33,928 bases of DNA from a virus. This document shows, in pieces, positions 15,029-22,840 of the stretch. Position 1 is the stretch's first letter, and each line of letters starts with the position of its first letter. Location of the stretch: IMG/VR virus record IMGVR_UViG_3300046747_000218, positions 1 to 33,928 of that record. One strand, 5' to 3'. Under the pieces are notes generated by a model. It was not told where the DNA came from. It saw nothing but the letters and a program-made list of their open reading frames with translations, and did no database searches. A program made the position numbers and the translations under genes.

Positions 15029-16827
15029 CCGTAGGCCGCTACGTGAATGTGACCGTTTGGCAGGTTTCGGGATGCGAATTCCATCCCGCCAGATGGCCAT
15101 ATCAACCCCTTGTCGGATCGAGGAAATTCCCCTTCCCAGGTTTCGCTGGATCCGATCGATACAAACCTCAATCGCATAGCCGCTTGATCGCCGAGATGAC
15201 ACTTGGCGAAGAAATCTCCGATCGGGATCACACCATTTGCGGTCAACATCCCCACTTGCCTCCACTTCGGAGATTCCGTCGTCCCGTTCCAACCCGCCCC
15301 GAGTTCCCCGCCGTGGTCGATGTGCCGGACCGCCAGTTCCGGGATTACGTGCCGTTTGCCGGCGGGGAACTGCTGCATGAACCAGGAGTCGATGCCGCCG
15401 GCTGAACAGAACTCCTCCGACATTACGGCAGGCCATTTGTAGCGGATTGCCGATGCCCGCTTGTTGAACAGTTGGAAGTACCCGTTAGGCTCCGAATTCA
15501 GACCGCCGCCCTCGTTCCGGCTTGCCCCGTACAGCACCCCAGGATTCAACGCATGAGTCCGCACGTACTCCCGAAGATTGCCCGGCAGGAAGCAATCGGC
15601 GTCCGTCAGCACGACCCAATCCGCGTCGGGGGCGAGTGCCTTCAACCCGTCGTTGAGCATCGCCCCTTTGTTGAAAGCGAAGTCACGGTCGTCACATCGG
15701 GAGGACAGCCATATCCGAATTCCCATCATCATCGCCGGAGATGTGCGTTGGATTCCAGAGACAACCCTAAACGATTCCTTATCCTCCGGATGAATCACTG
15801 CGATCAATTCGTCCACCTGCCCCGCATTGTGCTCCAGCGTCTGCCGCAGGTGTTCCGCCCGCCCCACGCACACCACGACGGCGGACAGCTTGCGGGGCAT
15901 CATCGACCGGTTGTCCGGCGAGACTCGGGGGCCGGCGGTATAGTTGTCCTTTGTCACAACTTCTCGATGCTCTCTATGAACTTCCGGATCGAATTGAGCA
16001 AAACGGTTTTTCTTAACCGCGGGACTTCCGACAAGCTCCAGACGGACAACATGGTTCTTGCCAAGGATATCTCTCTCGACAGAGTCAACAGCACTTGGTC
16101 CTGGGAGACATAGGCTGCACATTTCGCACAAGTGTATTTGGTCTCCGAACTGGTCGGGATTTCGTCTCCACCATCCGTCTTCGATGGGCCAAGCGTTTCG
16201 CCCATTGTTGTAGAGCAAGTCGAGTGTCCCGGCGTGTTCGCAGAAGTATGCCCCTTTCGGCGTGATGCTACCGCTCCAGGTGTTTTGCACCCAGCAGGCG
16301 TCCCGGTACTTCGGGAAGTCTTCCCACGGAATGCCGAGGGCTTCGCACATTTCTTGGGCATCGACTAGCCCCGTTTGGTGAACCCCGCCGGCCGTGTGGT
16401 CGTTTGGATTCCAGTGCGAGAACGTGTCCATCACCGTTTCGTAGTGGTCGATGAAACGCGGACCGAACGACGTCCAGAGTCCCCGTCCGTTCGACCGGTC
16501 CCATAGCCGCTGCTCGGCGAACTGGTTGAAGTCCGCGATCGGTTCCCGGCCGTGGACCGGATCGGCACCCGGGTTCCATTCCTCCCGAAAGACTTTGCAC
16601 ATCTCGGAAAACTGCGAATGAAGTGTCGGTTCGCCGCCGATGAGGCCGACGACTCGTCCGGGCTGCCACCAGCCTTTGAGCGATCGGAGGGCGTCCCGTA
16701 ATTGATCGGGGGACATTTCCCGCTTGTGTGTCTGATGGGCAACGGCACGGGTGCAATTCGAACAGGATAGGAAGCACCTGTTCGTGATGTCGATGACGAG
16801 TATGTCCATCTCAGCCGGCGAACGCAT
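15025..16827 (-). CDS. Radical SAM enzyme fused to a GT-A glycosyltransferase
   Basis: 600 residues from the ATG at 16827, chosen because GGAG lies just upstream; a GTG 12 codons earlier is weaker. Residues about 8-260 are a radical SAM domain: ITNRCFLSCSNCTR gives the CxxxCxxC cluster site (C18, C22, C25), and GLIGGEPT at 62-68 is the GGE region. C178, then GAYFC (C196) and CEMCSLC (C234, C237, C240) resemble a SPASM/twitch auxiliary iron-sulfur site. Residues about 313-520 are a glycosyltransferase: KLSAVVVCVGRAEHLRQTLE, RDFAFNKGAMLNDGLKA, and VVLTDADCF with DxD at 409-411. A fused protein suggests radical chemistry and sugar transfer on one pathway; the substrate is unknown. It sits directly upstream of MuF. 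Confidence 0.8.
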   Translation of the reverse strand: MRSPAEMDILVIDITNRCFLSCSNCTRAVAHQTHKREMSPDQLRDALRSLKGWWQPGRVVGLIGGEPTLHSQFSEMCKVFREEWNPGADPVHGREPIADFNQFAEQRLWDRSNGRGLWTSFGPRFIDHYETVMDTFSHWNPNDHTAGGVHQTGLVDAQEMCEALGIPWEDFPKYRDACWVQNTWSGSITPKGAYFCEHAGTLDLLYNNGRNAWPIEDGWWRRNPDQFGDQIHLCEMCSLCLPGPSAVDSVERDILGKNHVVRLELVGSPAVKKNRFAQFDPEVHREHREVVTKDNYTAGPRVSPDNRSMMPRKLSAVVVCVGRAEHLRQTLEHNAGQVDELIAVIHPEDKESFRVVSGIQRTSPAMMMGIRIWLSSRCDDRDFAFNKGAMLNDGLKALAPDADWVVLTDADCFLPGNLREYVRTHALNPGVLYGASRNEGGGLNSEPNGYFQLFNKRASAIRYKWPAVMSEEFCSAGGIDSWFMQQFPAGKRHVIPELAVRHIDHGGELGAGWNGTTESPKWRQVGMLTANGVIPIGDFFAKCHLGDQAAMRLRFVSIGSSETWEGEFPRSDKGLIWPSGGMEFASRNLPNGHIHVAAYG

Positions 16828-16841
16828 AAACTCTCCATTGG

Positions 16842-17087
16842 TCAAACAGGTCCACCACGCCACTCCCGTTTAACCCGTGCCCGGTGGGCCTGAATCCGCT
16901 CCTCCAGCTCGTCCGGGTCGAACACGTCCTGAGCCTTCATCAGAATCCGGGTCGTTTCCAGGATTACCCTATCCGGCTCGCCGCGGTTCAACGGCCTGAT
17001 CCGCTTACGGCACTTAGCCGAAATGGTCTCGTTAGTGATCCTATTTCCTCCACCACGCCAGCGACGGCCCAATGCGGGTAAACCCAC
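16842..17087 (-). CDS. Small charged hypothetical protein
   Basis: Up to 81 residues from a GTG at 17087 that overlaps the upstream methyltransferase by about 47 bases. The distal part is helical and charged (EPDRVILETTRILMKAQDVF, ELEERIQAHRARVKREW). The start is uncertain: a strong GGAGG lies seven bases before an in-frame ATC at 17039, which would give about 65 residues without overlap. No family recognised. Confidence 0.45.
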   Translation of the reverse strand: MGLPALGRRWRGGGNRITNETISAKCRKRIRPLNRGEPDRVILETTRILMKAQDVFDPDELEERIQAHRARVKREWRGGPV

Positions 17088-17565
17088 CGCGTTCGTTCAA
17101 GGCCTGCTTGACCCCGGGGAACCAGGAGTAGTCGTGGCAAGCGATCACACCGTTCCGTTTTACCACCCGTTCCCATGCCGCGACGTCCGCCTTGACTGAC
17201 TCGTAGTTGTGGCAAGCGTCGATGAACACCCCGTCGAGGCATTCCTCCGGGAATAGCGTAGCCGCCTCTGCCGTGTCCATCCGGATCAACGAAACCGACC
17301 GAAGATAGCGATCCCCTACGTTACTCAACCAAGTCGCGTACGCGGTTTCCGGTGAATGACCCTTGCCGGACAAGAGGTCGCTCGGATCGGTCGAGCCGAC
17401 GAACGTGTCCACGCAAATCACCTTGATTCCCGCGTCCGCGATCCGGCAGGCCGTCGCCCCGACCCACGACCCGACTTCGGCGACCAGACCGCATTCGTAT
17501 CGGCGGAATATCTCGATAAGGTTGGCCGTGTCCTCACCGTTCGATTCCATGCCCAAATGATTCAT
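17041..17565 (-). CDS. SAM-dependent methyltransferase (Methyltransf_24-like)
   Basis: 174 residues, coupled to the upstream gene by ATGA. GLVAEVGSWVGATACRIAD is the SAM-binding motif I, ICVDTF the acidic motif II, and GVFIDACHNYESVKADVAAW the FIDxxHxYExVxxD signature of Methyltransf_24 enzymes. GVIACHDYSWFPGVKQAL follows, also typical. Members often methylate sugars or other small acceptors in surface-glycan and natural-product clusters, which fits the glycosyltransferases nearby. The acceptor is not predictable. Confidence 0.75.
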   Translation of the reverse strand: MNHLGMESNGEDTANLIEIFRRYECGLVAEVGSWVGATACRIADAGIKVICVDTFVGSTDPSDLLSGKGHSPETAYATWLSNVGDRYLRSVSLIRMDTAEAATLFPEECLDGVFIDACHNYESVKADVAAWERVVKRNGVIACHDYSWFPGVKQALNERGGFTRIGPSLAWWRK

Positions 17566-17750
17566 TGGGACTTCCCGCTGGCCGCGTTAACCTTCTCCTT
17601 GCATTCCGCCACGCCCGCGTGTTTCTCGCACCGCAGCACTTCCTCGAATTGCCGATGTTTTCCGCCGACGGCGTACCGACCTACGGCCGGCAACTGGCAT
17701 CCGTCGTGGTCGCACAGGAGCGGAAGTGCAGGCGTTTCGGTATCGGGCAT
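17562..17750 (-). CDS. Small Cys/His-rich protein
   Basis: 62 residues. LLCDHDGCQLPAVGRY and VLRCEKHAGVAECKE supply a possible zinc site (CxxxxC with CxxH). The stop overlaps the start of the methyltransferase (ATGA), so it is part of the same translational unit. No function can be assigned. Confidence 0.5.
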   Translation of the reverse strand: MPDTETPALPLLCDHDGCQLPAVGRYAVGGKHRQFEEVLRCEKHAGVAECKEKVNAASGKSQ

Positions 17751-17783
17751 GTCTTTCCCCTCCGTTTGGAACCGCGGCCTGTT

Positions 17784-18092
17784 TTATGAACCCGGATGCC
17801 CCTTGAGCATGGCCGGGTGAGGTCCTACTTCGTATTCGGCCACGCTAAAGAACTCGGAATACTGGTCAGGACTAAACGGCCATTCCTTGCTCGCGGCTAG
17901 TTTTTCGATGACGACGTCTGGGTCATGATCGTCCGGAAAGTACCTTCTGTAGTCAATTCTGCCTCCCTCTCTTCCCCTTGCCGTCCATTCGCGGGCGGTG
18001 GACGCATAAACATCTGCCTGAACCCGATTGGCGAAGACGCGACAAACTACATGATCCTCTTGGGTGGTCGATTCAACGGCATAGACATTCAT
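17784..18092 (-). CDS. Hypothetical protein
   Basis: 102 residues. The N-terminal half (MNVYAVESTTQEDHVVCRVF, then ADVYASTAREW) is like small phage proteins that pair a short sheet with a helix. No recognised family, no transmembrane segment. It lies between the repeat-bearing virion-type protein and the Cys/His protein. Confidence 0.5.
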   Translation of the reverse strand: MNVYAVESTTQEDHVVCRVFANRVQADVYASTAREWTARGREGGRIDYRRYFPDDHDPDVVIEKLAASKEWPFSPDQYSEFFSVAEYEVGPHPAMLKGHPGS

Positions 18093-18142
18093 CAGTGTTT
18101 CCCACTAGGTTCGGTAATCCCACCAGCAGGGCAGTTCTGAGT

Positions 18143-19501
18143 TTACCACGGGAAGGAAGTAGCGGATAGGACCAAGTCGTCGTCCTCCTGAGTCCGCCAC
18201 GCTTCCAGGACGAAGGCGTCGAAGTCCTCAAACCGGGATTTGACCTTTGCCCGTTCCGCCAGCATCCGATCCTCAGCGAATTTCTGCTCCCATGCCCGCG
18301 ACCACTTGAACTTACCGGAAGGCATAACCTCGGCACCGTATCCGTAGTTCTTGGCCACCCGGGACGGCGTCGCCGTGAACGGCTCGCCCATCTGGAAGGC
18401 GTCACCCTGCCATGCATCAAGCTGGAAGGCACTCAGGTTCGGGACAAGTGCCACGGCGACGGATGGTACAAATGTAGTCACGACTAACGCCAGCGTGTCG
18501 GGAACCACGAAGGCATTCGCGGTCGCCACTATGGTCGGAACGAACGGCGTCAGCGTGAGGGCAAGCGTGCCGGGCGTGACGAATCGGTTCGCCGTAGCCA
18601 CGACCGTCGGCGTAAACGGCGTCAGGACAAGAGCCAGCGTGCCCGGGACGGCACCCACGAAATTGAACTGCCACCCGACCTGGAATCCTTCGCCCTGCCA
18701 CGCGTTGGTCTGGAACGAACTCTCGTTGTGGGTCGTAATTGTCGGGGCGAACGACGTGAGTACGAGGGCGAGCGTTCCGGGAACGACGGATTGGGGGTTA
18801 AAGATACGGCCGTCTTGAAAGCCATCGCCCTGGAATGCGTCTATCTGGAATCCGGAAGATCCTGCATCACCGGCCACTTTGAACGCCGCCGCCACGATCC
18901 CCCATAAGCCGGTAGTACACGTTGCGGTGGCCGACTCACTCGCTGTGACAATGTGGTACTCGTCTGCGAAGTATTGGGCGTCCGATCCACCGGCACCGAA
19001 TTGATCGAGTGAGTACCCACTACCAGCAACGCTGCCATCGTTAAGCGCGAATATGCCGGCCATGATGACCGCGGACGAAGCCGTTACCGTCACTGTACCC
19101 GAATCGATCGGAGTAAACGGACCAGTAGCAGATGGCGGAGCAGATTCCAACACACTCGACGTCTCCGCCCCGCTGAACTGTCGAACGGAGATGGCGAAAT
19201 AGGTCGCGGTTCCCGCATCCACCGTTGCCGTTACGACGTTGGCGGCATTCCCAAGGCAATTCGCCTTGTAGAACAACTGCATCACGTTGCCGGTGACGCC
19301 GGTATAGGGACTGCCGACCGCCGTATAGGAGTTGCCCGCCGTGTCACCGAGTGTGACCGAAGACGCACCGCCAGAGATGGGGAATAGAACATAAACGACA
19401 AGGAGGTTACCGGCGGTGTGGGATGCCGCCGAAGTCGAGACCGCAGAGAGCGGTGCCGACGTCACGGTGTTCTGTGCCCGGTTGACGAACGCGAGAGCCA
19501 C
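18143..19501 (-). CDS. Virion/adhesin-like protein with beta-sandwich domain and repeats
   Basis: 452 residues. Residues about 1-210 form a beta-sandwich domain of a kind found in phage fibres and bacterial surface proteins (SHTAGNLLVVYVLF, VTLGDTAGNSYTAVG, then ATYFAISVRQFSGAETSS). Residues 219-370 contain three xAxQGxxFQ motifs (DAFQGDGFQ, NAWQGEGFQ, DAWQGDAFQ) and four PGTLALxLTxFxPT-type repeats. The C-terminus is charged and helical (RAWEQKFAEDRMLAERAKVK). It has no signal peptide. Likely displayed on the virion; it is surrounded by sugar- and methyl-transfer genes, so it is a candidate for being modified. Confidence 0.6.
   Translation of the reverse strand: MALAFVNRAQNTVTSAPLSAVSTSAASHTAGNLLVVYVLFPISGGASSVTLGDTAGNSYTAVGSPYTGVTGNVMQLFYKANCLGNAANVVTATVDAGTATYFAISVRQFSGAETSSVLESAPPSATGPFTPIDSGTVTVTASSAVIMAGIFALNDGSVAGSGYSLDQFGAGGSDAQYFADEYHIVTASESATATCTTGLWGIVAAAFKVAGDAGSSGFQIDAFQGDGFQDGRIFNPQSVVPGTLALVLTSFAPTITTHNESSFQTNAWQGEGFQVGWQFNFVGAVPGTLALVLTPFTPTVVATANRFVTPGTLALTLTPFVPTIVATANAFVVPDTLALVVTTFVPSVAVALVPNLSAFQLDAWQGDAFQMGEPFTATPSRVAKNYGYGAEVMPSGKFKWSRAWEQKFAEDRMLAERAKVKSRFEDFDAFVLEAWRTQEDDDLVLSATSFPW
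18458..18787 (-). repeat. Four 17-residue PGTLAL repeats in the adhesin-like gene
   Basis: Units begin at residues 239, 284, 308 and 332 of the 452-residue protein; each follows V-x-P-[GD]-T-L-A-L-x-[LV]-T-x-F-x-P-[TS]-[IV]. The last three are spaced 24 residues apart; a WQG motif inserted after the first lengthens that interval to 45. Nearly identical codons are used for TLAL, consistent with recent duplication. Confidence 0.75.
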
Positions 19502-19974
19502 TACGTCCCCTTACCGCGTTTGGTCAGCGTGACGATCAGGTCTTGGGCCGCCTCTTTCCAGAACGTCACCGCGTGCTGCTGGTACTCCTGATTCCGGTTC
19601 ACAATCGCCGGATGAAGGCCGTACCCGAGCGTGTGGTCGAAGTCGCACCGATACGCCTTCCCCCACGGGGCCTGAGTCTTCCGCCACGCCCGGTTAAGGT
19701 GCGGGAACCACGCCTCCGTCACCGGCGGGTACACGAACGACAAGTCTCCCATCGACCGGGCCGAACACCAGTGCGGGACGATCAACTGGGCCTTCCCGCC
19801 GACCTTTAGCACCCGGAACAGTTCGTTGGCGAAGTGAATCCGCTGCTTCGGGGTCAGGAACGGGACGAGGTTCGTCGCCTTGACGAAGTCGATCGTCCCC
19901 GTCTTGTGCGGCCACCTCCGGCGGACGACCGGAAGGTCCGTCGTGGTCAGTTCGACGTTGCGTTCTTTTACCAC
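19501..19974 (-). CDS. Methyltransferase-like protein lacking SAM motif I
   Basis: 157 residues from a GTG overlapping the end of the upstream glycosyltransferase. The sequence matches the second half of class I methyltransferases: IDFVKATNLVPFLTPKQRIH, ELFRVLKVGGKAQLIVPHW (post-motif with a GG turn), and MGDLSFVYPPVTEAWF. The usual N-terminal GxGxG strand-loop is missing, so it is either truncated, dependent on a partner, or expressed as an extension of the preceding protein (see the slippery site at 20043-20049). Confidence 0.55.
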   Translation of the reverse strand: MVKERNVELTTTDLPVVRRRWPHKTGTIDFVKATNLVPFLTPKQRIHFANELFRVLKVGGKAQLIVPHWCSARSMGDLSFVYPPVTEAWFPHLNRAWRKTQAPWGKAYRCDFDHTLGYGLHPAIVNRNQEYQQHAVTFWKEAAQDLIVTLTKRGKGT

Positions 19975-20690
19975 GTGGTATCCGTTTGTACGTCTAGATG
20001 GCCGACCTTGACGGAACAGTCGACTGCGAAACGATAGCCATACTTTTTTGCATCAGTTGCAAAAAAAAGGTCTTGTGTGGCAATCCCATCTTTCTTCTGA
20101 GTCACGAACCACGGCCTTCGGAGTTTCTTGTCTTTGAACATCTTCAGACGCCACAAGGCGAACCCCATTCCGATCCCATTGCACTCGACCAAACCACCGG
20201 ACGGATCGGGAGGTTGAGGTCGGAAGTTGAGGACAGGGTCTTTGACATCGCCCCAGGCCTGAAATACACCGCCTTCTCCCTTAGTCCAATATCCCCCGCT
20301 GATCGCATCGAATTCCGGATGTGACTCAATGCTCTCCAACAACCTCAGAACTCCGTCGGACGGCGGAAGGTTATCATGCTCACACGTCAAGACGTATTCC
20401 CACTTACCGAGTTCCGGATGGGACAAGACTTGCTCGATCGCCGTCGAATATGCTTCGCCTACCTCCATGCCCACGGCGAGAATGCGGGCCACTCCGTTAT
20501 TCGGTGGAAACGCCAAGTTCCATAGACTCAACGCCACTTTCGCCGGAATCATGTCCGAGGTCGGAATCAGCACAACTATTCGCTGTCTCAACCACGATTT
20601 CGACCGGTCCAACCGCGTCCGCGTCTTCCCCGGCGAGCCGTTGTGCCGGCCCGCTGTTTCGAGATTCTGCAAAAGAAGCTGCGGCTTCAC
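19968..20690 (-). CDS. Glycosyltransferase-like protein
   Basis: 240 residues from a GTG at 20690. QRIVVLIPTSDMIPAKVALSLWN and WEYVLTCEHDNLPPSDGVLRLL (E104-H105-D106 in the DxD position) fit a family 2-like GT-A fold; SGGYWTKGEG, VECNGIGMGFALWRL and ATQDLFFATDAKKYGYRFAVD continue the fold, with QD in the usual ED/QxxRW area. Third-position GC supports this frame from about the GTG onward. The start is uncertain because the only coupled ATG (20742) opens a different frame. Likely transfers a sugar in the same pathway as the rSAM fusion. Confidence 0.6.
   Translation of the reverse strand: MKPQLLLQNLETAGRHNGSPGKTRTRLDRSKSWLRQRIVVLIPTSDMIPAKVALSLWNLAFPPNNGVARILAVGMEVGEAYSTAIEQVLSHPELGKWEYVLTCEHDNLPPSDGVLRLLESIESHPEFDAISGGYWTKGEGGVFQAWGDVKDPVLNFRPQPPDPSGGLVECNGIGMGFALWRLKMFKDKKLRRPWFVTQKKDGIATQDLFFATDAKKYGYRFAVDCSVKVGHLDVQTDTTW
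20043..20049 (-). other. Candidate -1 slippery heptamer A AAA AAG
   Basis: The glycosyltransferase frame reads GCA AAA AAG, so the classic A AAA AAG heptamer is in the correct phase. A -1 shift here enters the frame of the downstream methyltransferase-like gene with no stop codon before its GTG, giving a fused product. The heptamer is preceded by an AT-rich inverted repeat (TTTTTTGCA / TGCAAAAAA, 20044-20066). No clear downstream pseudoknot was seen, and the linker encoded in the -1 frame looks non-domain-like. Confidence 0.3.
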
Positions 20691-20741
20691 GCCAGTACCC
20701 GTGGTGTTGATTGAGGAACGGAATCCACTCCGGACCGAGCA

Positions 20742-21050
20742 TTACCGCACCTGAGAAACGATCAGATTCAAGTCGTCCGGTATCCGGTGGCAGGGCGGGA
20801 CCGGTTCGTAGCTCGGGTGAACGATTCGGAACAAAAAGCAATCGCTTTCCGGTTCGTAATGGATCGCTTCGATCCTTGCGTCGGAAGGAATACCGCCTGT
20901 AACGTCTGCCCGTCCCGATAACAGTCCGTGAAATCCCCACGATGGGAACCTAAGTATCCTCACTCTCCGGTCATCAGCCGCACGGTCTAAGATCGCGTTT
21001 CCCTGTTTCGCTTTCTCGTCGAGTTCTTTCATCGTCTCTTCTAGCGACAT
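20742..21050 (-). CDS. Hypothetical protein
   Basis: 102 residues from the ATG at 21050. The N-terminal helix (SLEETMKELDEKAKQGNAIL) is followed by a beta-rich part (RRVRILRFPSWGFHGLLSG, IEAIHYEPESDCFLFRIVH). No family recognised. The stop overlaps an ATG (TAATG) opening an 81-codon frame, described in the findings. Encoded just after the beta-rich virion protein at 21062-22171. Confidence 0.5.
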   Translation of the reverse strand: MSLEETMKELDEKAKQGNAILDRAADDRRVRILRFPSWGFHGLLSGRADVTGGIPSDARIEAIHYEPESDCFLFRIVHPSYEPVPPCHRIPDDLNLIVSQVR

Positions 21051-21061
21051 TGGCAGTCTCC

Positions 21062-22171
21062 TTACCGTGTGTCCCGGACGAAGTTCCAGTACAGCCGGGC
21101 GAGGCTGTAGTTCTGCACGTCCGTCAGTACCAGACTCGCCGTGGCACCCGACGAGTTGATCCCCGTCCCGAGCCACGGCACGGCCTGTGTCGAACTGTTC
21201 GGGGCCGTGCTCGACCCGAGCATCCGGAATGCGGACAGGTTCTCCGCGATGTTGACGACCCGCGAGTTCGACCCGTTGAAGTTCGTGAACGCCGTGGTGT
21301 AGTTGATGCTCGTCGTCCCGCCGCCTCCCGAACCCGTCGAGTATCCCTGAGCCATCCAGTAGTTCCCCGCCGGGATGACCGTCGTCAGCGGAACCACGTC
21401 CATGCACGACCCGCTGAACCACGGGACCGGGAGCGTGACCAACGAATCCATCGTGGAGACTTGCATCGTGCTGGCACCCGTCGAGAACGTCGCCGAGGTC
21501 GTGATCCCCGTCGACGTCGTACCGCCCGCCGTGTCCCACTGGCTAATCAGGCCGATCGTGAGGGCGTTCGTCGCCACCATCCGTGTTCCGCCGGACTGGG
21601 AGAGCGTCAATGACCGAGTCGCCGAGACCGCACACTGGCCCGTCCAGATCGTCGACAGTCGCGTAACCAGAGATCCGGTCCCCTGCGAGTAGATCGCCGC
21701 GTTGTGATACCACAAAGCCGTCGCCGAGTACGCCCCGAGGCTCGACGTGTTCGCACTGACGTTGCAGGAGAAGTGCGAACTGTCCCGGACTGCGAACAGG
21801 TTAATCCGGCCCGGACCGATGGCGTACGGCAGCACGAACGGCTGGAACGTCCACGTCCCCATCGTCCCCGCGACGACCGTCGAGTTCGACTGCGGTTGCG
21901 GGTACGGTTCGTAGAACCCGGCCGTCGCGATCCCCGCCGTGATGCCGCCCGCACCCGATACGCTCGACAAGCCGTTCCCGAAGTTGAACAGGCTCGCCAC
22001 CTCCGCACCGGTCAGGGAGAGCGCCGTCGCGTGGGCACTGTTCCAATCCGAAGGACGAGCGAGGTCCGACGCCGACGCGGTGGTCGTGCCACCCGTCGAG
22101 TTCGCCACCGTCACCGTCCCGGACCAGTCGGCGACGGTCACGGACTTCACGTGGCTAATGGTCATGGGCAT
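21062..22171 (-). CDS. Beta-rich virion protein with RPSDWNSAH motif
   Basis: 369 residues from the ATG at 22171 (AAGG ten bases upstream); an ATG at 22165 overlapping the methyltransferase stop is equally possible. The N-terminus (TVADWSGTVTV then LARPSDWNSAHATAL) is a recurring signature of phage tail or fibre-associated proteins. The rest is Ser/Thr/Gly rich with beta character (AAIYSQGTGSLVTRLS, VPWFSGSCMDVVPLT). No enzyme motif. Probably on the virion surface. Confidence 0.6.
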   Translation of the reverse strand: MPMTISHVKSVTVADWSGTVTVANSTGGTTTASASDLARPSDWNSAHATALSLTGAEVASLFNFGNGLSSVSGAGGITAGIATAGFYEPYPQPQSNSTVVAGTMGTWTFQPFVLPYAIGPGRINLFAVRDSSHFSCNVSANTSSLGAYSATALWYHNAAIYSQGTGSLVTRLSTIWTGQCAVSATRSLTLSQSGGTRMVATNALTIGLISQWDTAGGTTSTGITTSATFSTGASTMQVSTMDSLVTLPVPWFSGSCMDVVPLTTVIPAGNYWMAQGYSTGSGGGGTTSINYTTAFTNFNGSNSRVVNIAENLSAFRMLGSSTAPNSSTQAVPWLGTGINSSGATASLVLTDVQNYSLARLYWNFVRDTR

Positions 22172-22707
22172 GGCTTGACCGCCTTCGCGTAGAGGTTCAT
22201 TCCGTCCGTCGCCACCGTCACGTTCTCGAACCCGGCCGTCATCAACGCCCGGGCCAGCGTCTTCCCGCTGAACGCCCCGTGGTGGGCGAACGCCGGCTTG
22301 CCCTTCTCGATCAAGACACTCCAACCGTACAGGACGTCGTGGAACGTCACCGGTTTCCCGTCCACTCGGTACCAGACGTCGTCCAGGTCCATCCCCTTGC
22401 GGAACATCTCCTCCAGCATCGCCCGCACGTCCGGCACCCGCACGTCCACGAACCCGCCGGGCTTAGCTGCCGACCACAATCCTTCCAAAACCGACGGAAC
22501 GTCGTGCGGTTGGAAGTGCTCTAGGCAATGCGAGCACAAAACCGCGTCAAATTCTTCTTGCAAATCGGGACGTCGACCCAACTCCTTCGCGTCCAGAAGC
22601 ACGTCCGGCTCGCACGCCGGGTCGACGTCGAGCAACACCTGCTCCCACCCCTCGTACCCGGCGGGCAAGTACCGACCGCCGCCGCCGACGTTGAGGACTT
22701 TAGGCAA
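22162..22707 (-). CDS. Class I SAM-dependent methyltransferase (type 11-like)
   Basis: 181 residues. VLNVGGGGRYLP (residues 4-15) is motif I, VLLDVDP the acidic motif, FDAVLCSHCLEHFQPHDV motif IV with the common HCLEHF sequence, and AAKPGGFVDVRVPD the post-motif strand. FDV-type methyltransferases with LEHF are often O- or C-methylating enzymes in glycan pathways. It precedes the beta-rich virion protein and overlaps its start. Confidence 0.75.
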   Translation of the reverse strand: MPKVLNVGGGGRYLPAGYEGWEQVLLDVDPACEPDVLLDAKELGRRPDLQEEFDAVLCSHCLEHFQPHDVPSVLEGLWSAAKPGGFVDVRVPDVRAMLEEMFRKGMDLDDVWYRVDGKPVTFHDVLYGWSVLIEKGKPAFAHHGAFSGKTLARALMTAGFENVTVATDGMNLYAKAVKPCP

Positions 22708-22717
22708 GGGTGAATTC

Positions 22718-22828
22718 CTATTTCTGGCCGAACACGTGGATCATGACGAGCGACAGCCCCCACGTGGCGTACCCGATCAAGGCTAACCCGCCCAGCACGC
22801 CGTACACGATCTTGTCCTGCCGATTCAT
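22718..22828 (-). CDS. Single-pass membrane miniprotein
   Basis: 36 residues, ATG at 22828, stop at 22718. The N-terminus is polar (MNRQDK) and a single hydrophobic helix follows (IVYGVLGGLALIGYATWGLS). A short GGAGAA sequence lies just upstream of the start. No family recognised; small hydrophobic proteins in structural operons can be virion or lysis-related, which cannot be decided here. Confidence 0.5.
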   Translation of the reverse strand: MNRQDKIVYGVLGGLALIGYATWGLSLVMIHVFGQK

Positions 22829-22840
22829 TGTCGTTCTCCG

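Noticed and set aside
15029-15436. N-terminal extension of the MuF frame
   Set aside because: It overlaps the radical-SAM fusion in another frame, is Arg-rich, and the ATGA-coupled start at 15028 is more convincing.
20044-20066. TTTTTTGCA / TGCAAAAAA inverted repeat as a terminator
   Set aside because: It is inside the glycosyltransferase coding region with a weak AT-only stem; kept only as context for the slippery site.
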